A stretch of DNA of 64,000 nt from Geoanaerobacter sp964528055 (GTDB taxonomy: Bacteria > Desulfobacterota > Desulfuromonadia > Geobacterales > DSM-12255), in NCBI GenBank assembly GCA_964528055.1, contig CAZGQM010000003.1:1-64000 (forward strand), read 5' to 3'. How positions within the stretch are numbered: position 1 is the first letter of the stretch; every line of letters starts with the position of its first letter. The notes beneath the pieces are model-generated. The model searched no databases. It saw only the letters and a program-made list of their open reading frames with translations, and was not told the DNA's origin. This document shows, piece by piece, positions 36,208-45,186 of the stretch. The translations under genes and the position numbers were made by a program.

Positions 36208-36933
36208 ATGAAGTCGAGAAGAGCGAATCAATACAAGACCGCCCTGTTCGGGGCACTGTTGACTGCAACGCTGCTCAGCGGCGCAGATGCAGCCCATGCA
36301 GCCATGGGGATCAGTTTCACAACACCGTCGGATTATTACCAGGAATCCGGCGCAACAGGGAACATCGTCGGCTGGAGCTTCACCGCTAACAGAGACCTCT
36401 ATGCTACCAGACTGGCGGTCTTCGACACCGACCGCGACGTGAAACCTGAGGCGACACACTTTATCGGCCTCTGGAACAACAGCGGCGCTCTGATGGCATC
36501 AGCAACGGTAATTGAAGACGGTGTAAAGCCTACCGGCTTCAGCTACCATTTTGCAAACATCGCCAAGACCACTTTGAAAGCCGGTCAGACATACTATGTC
36601 GGTGCGGTCATGGGATCTGACTATTACACTGCCCAGGTCCCCAATTCTATCTACGGGTATGGCGATCCGACCCCTTTTGGTAATCTTCAGGTCAACCCCA
36701 ATATCACTTACGGCTCTGATGCATTCTACAATCTGGCAACCCTTGCAAATGGCTCATTGGAAAGCCCCAGCCAGATCACCTTCGGCAGCGCTTCCGGTAT
36801 CACACCTGCTGACACCATCATAGGCGGCTTCGGCGCCAACATCGACATCGTCCCGACTCCGATCCCGGCTGCTGCCTGGCTGCTCGGTTCCGGTCTCCTC
36901 GGCCTGGTCGGCATCAGAAGAAGAAATAAGTAA
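36208..36933 (+). CDS. PEP-CTERM-type sorted protein (DUF4082-like body)
   Basis: 241 residues, with GGAAGAAAAGGAG before the start. Signal segment LFGALLTATLLSGADAAHA. The body is a beta-sandwich type: IVGWSFTANRDLYATRLAVF, FIGLWNNSGALMASATV and LKAGQTYYVGAVMGS, resembling DUF4082-like domains. Sorting tail PTPIPAAAWLLGSGLLG, then GIRRRNK. It is a paralogue of the protein at 38985. It lies behind the GEMM-2 terminator, so expression should need the riboswitch ligand. Confidence 0.86.
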   Translation: MKSRRANQYKTALFGALLTATLLSGADAAHAAMGISFTTPSDYYQESGATGNIVGWSFTANRDLYATRLAVFDTDRDVKPEATHFIGLWNNSGALMASATVIEDGVKPTGFSYHFANIAKTTLKAGQTYYVGAVMGSDYYTAQVPNSIYGYGDPTPFGNLQVNPNITYGSDAFYNLATLANGSLESPSQITFGSASGITPADTIIGGFGANIDIVPTPIPAAAWLLGSGLLGLVGIRRRNK

Positions 36934-36978
36934 TTACAGCTTGCACATACCAATTTAATCCTTAAGGAGCGATATATA

Positions 36979-38910
36979 ATGAAAGCAAACAGAAAAGTAG
37001 TTGCCGCAGTTTTCGCTGTTGCAGCACTATCCGCCGGCAATGCGCTTGCCGGCGAGAAGTGGATGACCGGCGACTGGCACCAGCACACCGTATTCACCGA
37101 TGGTTCCAACATCATGGGTGATATTTCGATCGACAAAACCGTATCTCCGCCGGCATTCACCATCCAGAACGGCGCTCTGGTCACCGATCCCAAGGCCGTG
37201 TTCCCGGCCAACAGCTACAAAGGTGTTATCCCGCAAGGCTTCCGTTACGGCCTCGACTTCCAGGCGAACTCCGAGCATGGCGGCGGCCGTGGCGCACGTG
37301 ACGGTTTCGGCCGTTACTGGGTACCGGTTACCACCGGAACGGTACTTCCGCTCGATCTCTACGACTTCTATTCAGGCGGCACCAACGGCATAAACATCCC
37401 GCTGCTCGGCACCAGGGCAACCTACAACAACACCTGCGACTTCAACAACATCGACTCCCCGGGCTGCACCTCTCCCGCCCACCAGGTCATGTGGCGCTGG
37501 CAGGAACTTTTTGCATCCGCCGATGTCAAGGCGAACAGCTACATGTCGGCCTTTGACTGGATCACCACCCTGCGCGGCCAGTATCCGGGCAAAGAGATCC
37601 TGACCGGCATGGAGTGGAACGTGCCTGGTCACGAGCATGCCAGCAGCGGCTGCCTCGAAAACAGCGGCAAGTGCATCGCCCAGTTCGAGTACCTGTATGA
37701 CCGCGATGACGCGGACACCGCCGGCCCTGCCGGGGTTTCCGGCCTGAACTGGGGGAGCAACAAGACTCTGAACGCAAATTATACTACTGCCAAGGGCTAT
37801 GCTGATTTCAAGGCTGTTCTCGGACTCAACTCCTACCACAACAAGGCTATCGACGGACTGGCCTGGCTGAACGCCAACCACCCGAACACCTCCTGGGTCA
37901 ACCCGGCTCACATCGAGCGTGCCGGTTGCGGCGCCTACAATACTGCGACCAGCAAGTGGGACAACGGCGGAGCCGATGGTGCGACCCGTTCAATCGGTTA
38001 CTCCATCGCTGCCATGCGCGACATGAACAACACCGCCCCGACCGTCTTCTTCGGCTTCGAGGGGATGCCCGGCCATCAGAAGGCTACCAACCGAGGTGAA
38101 GTGAGCGCTACCTCCTGTGGTGGCGGCACCTTTGGTGGCGCCGGCACCTATATCGCCACCGTCGGCGGCGTCTGGGACAACCTGCTGGCCGATGGCCGCA
38201 AGATCTACAACTTCGTCTCCTCCGACTTCCATATGACAACCGACGATTTCTACCCAGGCGAGTACGCCAAGACCTACACCAAGGTAAAGGATGCAACAAC
38301 CCCGGGCAGTTTCACCCAGCAGGACATCCTGAACGCCATGCGTTCCGGCAACTCCTACGCCGTGCACGGCGACCTGATCACCGACCTGGATTACAAGGTG
38401 ATCTTCAAGACCCCTTACGGCAGCAAGTCCGCCACCATGGGTGAAACCCTCTCCGTCAAAAAGGGTAACAAGGTCACCGTTCAGATCCGCTTCAAGGACG
38501 GCGCCACCAACAACAACGGCGACCTGGCCAAGGTGCACCATGTGCAGCTGATCCAGGGCAAGGTGAACCCCACCAAGGCCAGCAAGTTCCTGGCTGACGG
38601 CGTGACCCCGAACCCGGCCTTCAACGCCACCGACAGCACGGTAGCCAGCATCGCAGCCACTTTCGATGCCGCCAACTGGAGCTACGACGCTACCACCGGC
38701 TACACCACCGCCACCTTCACCGTTCCGGTACAGAACGATGCGTTCTTCCGGATCCGCGGCACTAACCTTGGGTACAATGTTTCCGATGCGGCCTACGGCA
38801 CCGATGCCGCCGGCAACCCGCTGAAGAACGTACCGGGCAGCAACACCGCTGCCAAGGCTTGGCAGGACCTATGGTTCTACTCGAACCCGATTTTCGTGAA
38901 GGCGCTGTAA
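36979..38910 (+). CDS. Secreted PHP-superfamily metallohydrolase (predicted phosphoesterase)
   Basis: 643 residues. Signal peptide VVAAVFAVAALSAGNALA. The mature protein opens with GDWHQHTVFTDGSN (residues 31-44), the H-x-H plus Asp of a PHP-type metal site. Further conserved His/Asp/Glu segments follow: FQANSEHGGG, MEWNVPGHEHAS, NPAHIERAG and FVSSDFHMTTDD. Together these match CehA/McbA-like secreted PHP hydrolases acting on phosphoesters or related bonds. The last ~150 residues are beta-rich and unknown. It follows the GEMM-controlled gene at 36208 by 45 bases and ends at a terminator. No sorting tail is seen, so it is probably periplasmic or secreted. Confidence 0.8.
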   Translation: MKANRKVVAAVFAVAALSAGNALAGEKWMTGDWHQHTVFTDGSNIMGDISIDKTVSPPAFTIQNGALVTDPKAVFPANSYKGVIPQGFRYGLDFQANSEHGGGRGARDGFGRYWVPVTTGTVLPLDLYDFYSGGTNGINIPLLGTRATYNNTCDFNNIDSPGCTSPAHQVMWRWQELFASADVKANSYMSAFDWITTLRGQYPGKEILTGMEWNVPGHEHASSGCLENSGKCIAQFEYLYDRDDADTAGPAGVSGLNWGSNKTLNANYTTAKGYADFKAVLGLNSYHNKAIDGLAWLNANHPNTSWVNPAHIERAGCGAYNTATSKWDNGGADGATRSIGYSIAAMRDMNNTAPTVFFGFEGMPGHQKATNRGEVSATSCGGGTFGGAGTYIATVGGVWDNLLADGRKIYNFVSSDFHMTTDDFYPGEYAKTYTKVKDATTPGSFTQQDILNAMRSGNSYAVHGDLITDLDYKVIFKTPYGSKSATMGETLSVKKGNKVTVQIRFKDGATNNNGDLAKVHHVQLIQGKVNPTKASKFLADGVTPNPAFNATDSTVASIAATFDAANWSYDATTGYTTATFTVPVQNDAFFRIRGTNLGYNVSDAAYGTDAAGNPLKNVPGSNTAAKAWQDLWFYSNPIFVKAL

Positions 38911-38924
38911 TTGACGCAGGTAAT

Positions 38925-38955
38925 GGGCGGGACCGAAAGGTTCCGCCCTTTTTTT
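38925..38955 (+). terminator. Rho-independent terminator
   Basis: GGGCGGGACC-GAAA-GGTTCCGCCC followed by seven T, 14 bases after the stop of the PHP gene. The next gene may be expressed by read-through or by its own promoter. Confidence 0.92.
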
Positions 38956-38984
38956 ATCCAATCCCAACTCAAGGAGATGTACCA

Positions 38985-39629
38985 ATGAAATCCATACTTC
39001 GCACCCTTGCCACCACCATGCTTGGCGTAATCTGTTTCGCCGGCGTGGCACTCGCCGCACCTGCCGTTAATTTTACCGGCACAGTCCTTGACTGGAATGA
39101 CGGCAACAACTACACCATAGGCTGGAGTTTCACCGCCAATTCCGACCTCTATGTGAACTCTCTCGGCGTCTATGCCGCGCCTGAATTCGGCACCGCCAAC
39201 CGTATCTTTACCCAGGACCATGCCGTAGGGATCTTTGATGCCACTAATGCTCTGGTCGCCTCTACCACGGTTGGCAACAGCGACCTTCTTGATTCAAGCG
39301 GCTTCTTCCGCTACCACGCCCTGACCGCACCCGTGCAGCTGAAAAACGGCGCTACCTACACCATCGCCGCTTACATGGGTGCAGACCAGTATGCAATGGG
39401 CACCACCGGCACCTCGGTAAACCCGCTGATCACCTACAACGGCAGCTATTACGATACAGCTTCCGGCCTGGTCGTGCCGACAACTTTTGATGGCACGACC
39501 ACGGTTGCAACCGGAACCTTCGGTCCGAACATGGACGTAACCCCTACCCCGATCCCGGCTGCTTTCTGGCTCCTCGGCTCAGGACTCGGCATGATCGGGG
39601 CTATTCGTCGTAAAAGCGCGAAGAAGTAA
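38985..39629 (+). CDS. PEP-CTERM-type sorted protein, paralogue of the 36208 product
   Basis: 214 residues from the ATG at 38985, preceded by AAGGAGATGTACCA; a longer upstream frame crosses the terminator and is not used. Signal peptide LGVICFAGVALAAP. The body IGWSFTANSDLYVNSLGVYA, VGIFDATNALVASTTV and LKNGATYTIAAYMGADQY parallels the protein at 36208. Sorting tail PTPIPAAFWLLGSGLGMIG, then RRKSAKK. It lies 38 bases before the 5'-nucleotidase gene. Confidence 0.87.
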   Translation: MKSILRTLATTMLGVICFAGVALAAPAVNFTGTVLDWNDGNNYTIGWSFTANSDLYVNSLGVYAAPEFGTANRIFTQDHAVGIFDATNALVASTTVGNSDLLDSSGFFRYHALTAPVQLKNGATYTIAAYMGADQYAMGTTGTSVNPLITYNGSYYDTASGLVVPTTFDGTTTVATGTFGPNMDVTPTPIPAAFWLLGSGLGMIGAIRRKSAKK

Positions 39630-39666
39630 TCCAACTCTATCAAGATCATAAATATAAGGAGAGACC

Positions 39667-42579
39667 ATGTCTTATTTTTCAAATAAAAAACATTTCATGG
39701 CAGCTGCCGCCCTGTCCGCGCAGATGCTCCTGCTCGTCGCCGGCGCTGCCTGGGCCGTACCGGCTGCCAACCTCAAGGTGAAACTGCTGGCCATCAACGA
39801 TTTCCACGGCCAGCTTTCCCCGAAAGTCGTCAGCAACCGCCCTGCAGGCGGGGCCGCAGTGCTGGCCGCCTACCTGAAGAATGCCCAGAAAGGGATGGAA
39901 GATCGATCCATCATCATCAGTGACGGCGACTTTGTCGGCGCCTCGCCGGCCAACTCGGCGCTGTTGCAGGACGAGCCCTCCATACAGTTCCTGAACAGCC
40001 TTGCCAACTCTTACTGCAGCGACAAGATGAGTTCCCGCTGCAACATCCTTGCTGCGCCGGGCAACCACGAATTTGACGAGGGGGTTGCCGAATTCCAGCG
40101 GATGATGAACGGCGGCAATTTCCCAGGTAACCCTCCGGGCAGCAATGCAGGACCTTTCCTGGAGAATCCCTATTCCGGCGCCCATTTCCCGTATCTGGCG
40201 GCCAACGTGATTGACAACGCCACCGGCAAGACCCTGCTGCCGCCGTATGTCATCAAGACCATCCGCAACACCCCGATCGCCTTCATCGGCGCCATCCTGA
40301 AAGCTACTCCGAATATCGTGGCCCCGGCCGGTGTTGCCGGTCTGACCTTCCTCGACGAAGCAACCGCCATCAACAGCTACATCCCGGAACTGCAGGCCAA
40401 AGGGGTGAAGGCGATAGTTGCGGTCATTCATCAGGGGGCTGCCGATGTCGATGCCATTGTCGCCAAGCTTGACGCTGAGATCGACGTGGTCATCTCCGGC
40501 CACAGCCATATCAGCACCAATAAACTGGTCAAGAACGGCGGAGGCAAGGATGTCCTGGTAACCCAGGCCTATTCGGCAGGTACCGCCTATGCCGACATAA
40601 CCATTGAAATAAACCCGTTCAGCAAGGATATCGTCACCAAATCCGCCAGCATCGTCACCACCTTCGGTGACGTTGCCCCGGGCAATGCCCCTGACGCAGC
40701 CGTTACTGCCATGGTGGCCGCTGCCGATGCCAAAGTGGCACCGATGGTCAACGTGCCGGTCGGTAGTATCTCAGCATCGATTACCCGCACACAGAACGCG
40801 GCAGGCGAATCAGCACTTGGCGATCTGATTGCCGATGCCCAGCGCGCCTACGAGGGGACCGAATTTGCGTTCATGAATCCTGGCGGCATCCGAGCCGACC
40901 TCGCCTACAACGCCGCTAAAAGCGGCACAGTAACCTGGGGCGACCTGTTCACGGTGCAGCCGTTCGGCAACCAGATGGTCCGGATGAACATGACCGGGCA
41001 GCAGATCTACGACCTCCTTGCTCAGCAGTGGAGTACCCCGACCTACGTGAAAATGCTTCAGATCTCAGGCCTTACCTACTCCTGGGCACTGGATACGACG
41101 ACCAATAAAGGGGTTATAATCGAAGTACTGAAAAACGGCATCCTGCTCGACAAGTCTGCGACCTACTCCGTGACCACCAACAATTTCCTCGCCGGCGGTG
41201 GCGACGGTTTCACCGTATTCAAGAGCGGGCTGAACCCGGTCATTGACGCTGCCGACATCGATGTGCTTGTTGCCTACATCAAGGGGCTGAACCAGCCGTT
41301 CAGCGCCACCATCGACGGCCGGGTCACCAAAGTTCTCCCGACCGCCTCTCCAGCTGCAACGGCGAGTTTTGCACTGTTCAGCGATCCGCACCTGTATGAT
41401 GCCGCAACCCTGGGGACCGCCACCCCTGAATTCGCCATGTACCTGGCGCAGGACCGGAAGATGATCGCGGACAGCAGCGAGATCCTGAATAGTGTCGTTG
41501 CCGATCTCGTAACCCAACCGCTCAATTTCGTTTTGGTCCCCGGCGACCTGACCAAGGACGGCGAACTGGTGAATCATCAACTTTTCGCCGCCAAACTGGG
41601 TGAACTGAAAAACAGCGGCAAGAAGGTTTTTGTCGTTCCCGGCAACCACGACATCAACAATCCCCATGCCATGAGCTTCCTCAACTCGCCGCCTACACCG
41701 ATAGCCACTGTCACTCCGGCAGAGTTTGCCGGGATCTACGGCGATTTCGGTTACAACACCGCTCTGTACCGTGATCCAAATTCCCTCAGTTATATCGCCG
41801 AGCCGGTGCCGGGCGTCTGGCTCTTCGCCCTTGATTCAGCACAGTACGCCAACAATCTGACCAACGGTACCTCTACAACTGCAGGATTGCTCTCTGCAGC
41901 AACTCAGTCCTGGCTCGTCGATCACCTGGCAGCAGCCAAGGCCCTGGGGAAGAAGGTCATCGGCATGGAGCACCACGGCATTGTGGAACACTTCATGGGG
42001 CAAAGCGCTCAGTTCCCCGAGTATCTCCTGACCGATTACCAGAATATCGGCAAGAAACTTTCCGACAGCGGTCTGAACGTCATGTTCACCGGTCACTACC
42101 ATGCCAACGACGTTACATTGAAAGACTTCACCACCTCGGTGCTGCATGACGTGGAGACCGGCTCGCTGGTGACTTCGCCGTCGCCGTACCGGATCGTAAA
42201 CTTCGACGTCACGAACAAGAAATTGGATATCCAGACCTCCCACGTTGCCAGCACCATCTCGCACCCGACCGATTTTGCTGCCTATGCCAATGATTTCCTG
42301 CAGACCGGCATGAACGGGATCGTCGGGTACCAGCTCTCTAATCCGCCGTACAACCTGTCCGGGCCGACCCTTTCCTACATCACGGGCCTGGTTGTACCGG
42401 CCTTCCTGGCCCACTACGCCGGCGACGAGACACCGCGCGCAACTACAGTTTCGACCTATATGGGGATGATGGGAAGCCCCGATCCGGTAACCAGGGGGCT
42501 CGGCCAGTCGCTCTATGGCCTCTGGACCGACCTGGCGCCGGGTGACAACAACGTGACCTTAACCATCGGGGTCAAATAA
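39667..42579 (+). CDS. Secreted double phosphoesterase: UshA-like 5'-nucleotidase plus second calcineurin-like domain
   Basis: 970 residues. Signal peptide AQMLLLVAGAAWA. First unit (about 35-555): metal-site motifs LLAINDFHGQLS, DGDFVGASP, APGNHEFDEGV and VVISGHSHI, then the 5'-nucleotidase C-terminal domain (GESALGDLIADAQRA, FMNPGGIRADL, GGDGFTVF). Second unit (about 565-850): FALFSDPHLYDA, FVLVPGDLTKDGE, VVPGNHDINNP and MFTGHYHAND, a complete second calcineurin-like site. This is therefore a fusion of two metallophosphoesterases, predicted to release phosphate from nucleotides and other esters outside the cytoplasm. No sorting tail is visible. A terminator follows. Confidence 0.87.
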   Translation: MSYFSNKKHFMAAAALSAQMLLLVAGAAWAVPAANLKVKLLAINDFHGQLSPKVVSNRPAGGAAVLAAYLKNAQKGMEDRSIIISDGDFVGASPANSALLQDEPSIQFLNSLANSYCSDKMSSRCNILAAPGNHEFDEGVAEFQRMMNGGNFPGNPPGSNAGPFLENPYSGAHFPYLAANVIDNATGKTLLPPYVIKTIRNTPIAFIGAILKATPNIVAPAGVAGLTFLDEATAINSYIPELQAKGVKAIVAVIHQGAADVDAIVAKLDAEIDVVISGHSHISTNKLVKNGGGKDVLVTQAYSAGTAYADITIEINPFSKDIVTKSASIVTTFGDVAPGNAPDAAVTAMVAAADAKVAPMVNVPVGSISASITRTQNAAGESALGDLIADAQRAYEGTEFAFMNPGGIRADLAYNAAKSGTVTWGDLFTVQPFGNQMVRMNMTGQQIYDLLAQQWSTPTYVKMLQISGLTYSWALDTTTNKGVIIEVLKNGILLDKSATYSVTTNNFLAGGGDGFTVFKSGLNPVIDAADIDVLVAYIKGLNQPFSATIDGRVTKVLPTASPAATASFALFSDPHLYDAATLGTATPEFAMYLAQDRKMIADSSEILNSVVADLVTQPLNFVLVPGDLTKDGELVNHQLFAAKLGELKNSGKKVFVVPGNHDINNPHAMSFLNSPPTPIATVTPAEFAGIYGDFGYNTALYRDPNSLSYIAEPVPGVWLFALDSAQYANNLTNGTSTTAGLLSAATQSWLVDHLAAAKALGKKVIGMEHHGIVEHFMGQSAQFPEYLLTDYQNIGKKLSDSGLNVMFTGHYHANDVTLKDFTTSVLHDVETGSLVTSPSPYRIVNFDVTNKKLDIQTSHVASTISHPTDFAAYANDFLQTGMNGIVGYQLSNPPYNLSGPTLSYITGLVVPAFLAHYAGDETPRATTVSTYMGMMGSPDPVTRGLGQSLYGLWTDLAPGDNNVTLTIGVK

Positions 42580-42607
42580 GAGCATAACAAAAACAGGCAT
42601 AAAACTG

Positions 42608-42643
42608 CCCGGCCCGGAGCTGAAACTCCAGGCCGGGCTTATT
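42608..42643 (+). terminator. Rho-independent terminator
   Basis: GCCCGGCCCGGAG-CTGAAA-CTCCAGGCCGGGC, followed by TTATT, 28 bases after the stop of the double phosphoesterase gene. Confidence 0.85.
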
Positions 42644-42694
42644 AATGAAGAATAATTGTATTGATTTTAATGTTGCAATTATTTAATTTTCTGC

Positions 42695-44635
42695 ATGCAC
42701 TTGCCCACCAGACCCTTACGAGATTCCCTTTTCACCCATCTCCGGAAACCGATTGTCCATATCATCATCCTCTCCCTGCTGGCGCTGCTCATCTACTCCA
42801 ACAGCTTCCGGGTACCGTTCGTCTTTGATGACGAAACGTCGATTACCGATAATCCTGTCATCCGCTCATTGTCAAACTTCCTGCCAGGCGGCAATGGGTA
42901 TGACTATCACCCGCGCCGTGTTGTCGGCTATTTCACCCTGGCTCTCAACTACTATTTCGGCAGCCTAAACGTCTTTGGCTACCACATGGTCAATCTTGCG
43001 GTGCACATCGCCAATGCCCTGCTGGTCTACAGCATGGTCAGGCTGACCTTTCGGACACCCTTTCTGAACCGGTCGGTTCTTGCTCCCCGGAGCGGCTTTC
43101 TAGCACTGGCCACAGCGCTTCTTTTCGTTGCCCACCCGGTCCAGACCCAGGCGGTTACATACATCGTGCAACGGCTAACGTCGCTGGCGACCCTCTTTTA
43201 CCTGGCTGCATTGGTCTTGCACGTCCGCTGGCGACTTGCCAGAGAAGCAGGTGAGCCTTTTTTTTCAAGCAAGGTACTTCCGGCCTTTCTACTCTCCCTT
43301 ACAGCGGCCCTGCTGGCGATGAAGACCAAAGAGATAGCCTTCACCCTTCCATTCGTCGTCCTGATGTATGAACTCAGCTTTTTCGGCCTACCTGACCTTC
43401 GCCGCCTTGCTTCTCTGGCGCTGATGCTTCTGACTGTCGCGATCATTCCCCTCAGCATGATCAGCATCGACAAACCGTTGGGTGAACTTCTCTCCGATGT
43501 GAGCAAGACAACCATCGTAGAGTCTGCATTAACTCGATGGGAGTACCTCTGTACCCAGTTCAGGGTGATCGTCACCTATCTTCGCCTTCTCTTACTGCCG
43601 ATCAGACAGAATCTTGACTACGACTACCCGGTCAGCCACTCCCTGTTCGATTCGCAAACGATCCTTTCACTTCTTCTGCTGATGACCCTCTTTGCAGTAG
43701 CGGTGATTCTCTGGCGGCGCTCCGGCAGAAGCAGTGATAGCTGTACACGACTTGCAGCATTCGGCATATTCTGGTTCTTCATCACCCTGATGGTAGAGTC
43801 AACTGTTATCCCCATAGCCGATCTGATTTTCGAGCACAGGATATATCTTCCGTCAATTGGTTTTGTTACCGCCCTGGTCATTCTGATTACAGTTGGAGTT
43901 GAAAAATTGAGATCTCGCTTCCCTGCAGTGGTGCGAGTGCAGGCACCGCTGCTGATAGTGACTCTGCTTTTGCTGTCCGGTAGCACCTATGCCAGGAATA
44001 TTGTCTGGCAGGACAGCATATCGCTCTGGAGGGATACGGTTGCCAAGTCTCCGAGAAAAGCACGCCCGCTCAATAACCTTGGAACTGAATTATTGGACGA
44101 AACGGGGAGATATGAAGAAGCAATGAAACTCTTTGAGCAGTCTCATAGTATACGGCCGGATGCGGATGTGCACCACAATCTTGGACTTGCTCACGCTGGT
44201 AAAGGAAACCTTGAGGTCGCGATCAAGGAGTACCGGGAATCTTTGCGGCTGAATCCCAATTCTTCCAAAACATACAGCAATCTTGGAATTGCATTTGTCG
44301 GTAAAGGGGATATTGATGCCGCGATTGAACACTACCAGGAGGCGCTCCGGTTAAATCCAAGTAACGCAGAAGCGTACAGCAATCTGGGAGTTGCTCTTGT
44401 GGGTAAAAATGATACCAACGAAGCTATCAAGAAATTTCAGGAGGCTCTGCGACTGAAGCCGGAGTATCTGGATGCGCATAACAATCTCGGGCTTGCGCTC
44501 GCCAGTAAAGGGGAACTGGATGCCGCGATCAACAAATTTCAGGAGTCGTTGCGACTGGATCCTGATTACGCGAATACGCATAAGTATATGGCTTTTGTAA
44601 TGGATTATAAGAGGAAGCAATGTGCAGCCAGATAA
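42695..44635 (+). CDS. TMTC-like polytopic membrane protein with C-terminal TPR repeats
   Basis: 646 residues. The first ~440 residues hold about ten transmembrane segments. The opening NSFRVPFVFDDETSITDNP and GYHMVNLAVHIANALLVYS match bacterial TMTC/PMT-like (GT-C fold) proteins, whose first loop carries the acidic DD pair. From about 455 come roughly five TPRs of 34 residues, for example AEAYSNLGVALVGKNDTNEA and LDAHNNLGLALASKGELDAA. Eukaryotic TMTCs are O-mannosyltransferases; the bacterial activity is unproven. A role in glycosylating the sorted surface proteins nearby would fit (inference). Confidence 0.8.
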   Translation: MHLPTRPLRDSLFTHLRKPIVHIIILSLLALLIYSNSFRVPFVFDDETSITDNPVIRSLSNFLPGGNGYDYHPRRVVGYFTLALNYYFGSLNVFGYHMVNLAVHIANALLVYSMVRLTFRTPFLNRSVLAPRSGFLALATALLFVAHPVQTQAVTYIVQRLTSLATLFYLAALVLHVRWRLAREAGEPFFSSKVLPAFLLSLTAALLAMKTKEIAFTLPFVVLMYELSFFGLPDLRRLASLALMLLTVAIIPLSMISIDKPLGELLSDVSKTTIVESALTRWEYLCTQFRVIVTYLRLLLLPIRQNLDYDYPVSHSLFDSQTILSLLLLMTLFAVAVILWRRSGRSSDSCTRLAAFGIFWFFITLMVESTVIPIADLIFEHRIYLPSIGFVTALVILITVGVEKLRSRFPAVVRVQAPLLIVTLLLLSGSTYARNIVWQDSISLWRDTVAKSPRKARPLNNLGTELLDETGRYEEAMKLFEQSHSIRPDADVHHNLGLAHAGKGNLEVAIKEYRESLRLNPNSSKTYSNLGIAFVGKGDIDAAIEHYQEALRLNPSNAEAYSNLGVALVGKNDTNEAIKKFQEALRLKPEYLDAHNNLGLALASKGELDAAINKFQESLRLDPDYANTHKYMAFVMDYKRKQCAAR

Positions 44636-44765
44636 TACGCTGCTATATACTCTGCTGGAGCCACATTAACACCACAAGAGACTCAATCGCACCAGGTAAA
44701 CAGTCTTCGACATCTTTCCACAACGCTGCACAAATATTAATCTTCAATAATTGTCATATGTAACC

Positions 44766-44812
44766 ATACTGTTGCGTTTACTTCACACAGTTTCAACCAT
44801 TTCATTGTATAG
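44766..44812 (+). promoter_or_regulatory. Conserved promoter-like block upstream of element A3
   Basis: CTGTTGCGTTTACTTCACAC, AGTTTCAACCATTTCATTGTA. Shares GTTGCG, TTCACACAG.TTCAACC and TTGTATAGT with the blocks at 35101 and 45981, and lies just before GGAATCCA of A3. Confidence 0.45.
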
Positions 44813-44836
44813 TGCAAAAATTATAGATTGTTTTTT

Positions 44837-44917
44837 GGAATCCACTTCGGGAACTTTGCTGCCCTTTAACCAGGCCCCAGAAAGCCCGCTGCAGAGGAAT
44901 CTTTGCGGCGGGCTTTT
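44837..44917 (+). promoter_or_regulatory. Leader element A, copy A3
   Basis: GGAATCCACTTCGGGAACTT, TGCTGCCC, AGGCCCCAGAAAGCCCGCTG and TTTGCGGCGGGCTTTT. Almost identical to A2, including the AGAGGAATC loop, and it ends in the same intrinsic terminator form. Only about 20 bases separate it from a GEMM-like sequence. Confidence 0.6.
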
Positions 44918-44935
44918 CTGTTTTCATAACGTACA

Positions 44936-44998
44936 ACAGTTAACGCCAAACCCGTTGCTAGGCGGGGACGGAAAACCACATGGATAGCCGGGTAGCTT
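44936..44998 (+). promoter_or_regulatory. Degenerate GEMM-I riboswitch, copy 3
   Basis: AACGCCAAACCCGTTGCTAG, GCGGGGACGGAAAACC, ACATGGATAGCCGGGTAGC. Compared with copies 2 and 4 it lacks about eight bases of P3 (the GGGTCCCA part), and AAAGCC has become AAAACC. No complementary ACCCGGC follows, so the terminator arm is lost too. It may be non-functional or re-purposed. Confidence 0.6.
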
Positions 44999-45060
44999 TT
45001 ATCGATTTGCCTTCGATTACTCCATCTCACAAAACGATGCCGATGCAGATGACACTGTTA

Positions 45061-45165
45061 CAGCTACAAGTCAACGCCCTTCACATACTGCCAAGGCCAT
45101 AGACCAATGGGGCGCACAACATTCAGATGAAAAGGCCAGGACAGGGTATGTACCCTGGTCCGGGT
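45061..45165 (+). promoter_or_regulatory. Structured repeat element B, copy B3
   Basis: CAGCTACAAGTCAACGCCCT, TCACATACTGCCAAGGCCAT, AGACCAATGGGGCGC. Inner stem CCC..CA/TGGGG is kept; the outer arms are weaker than in B2 and B5. A second hairpin GGACAGGGTA-TG-TACCCTGGTCC follows and stops about 12 bases before AAAGGACGG, the ribosome binding site of the gene at 45187. Confidence 0.55.
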
Positions 45166-45186
45166 TATATACAAAGGACGGTCACA

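Noticed and set aside
37027..42414. Long minus-strand ORFs opposite the secreted phosphoesterase genes
   Set aside because: They are antisense shadows with Gly/Val/Arg-rich composition and no start signals; the plus strand carries signal peptides and catalytic motifs.
42695..44635. Repeated DNA in the 3' part as a tandem nucleotide repeat or CRISPR-like array
   Set aside because: The ~100-base period is due to 34-codon TPR protein repeats; there are no identical repeats with unique spacers.
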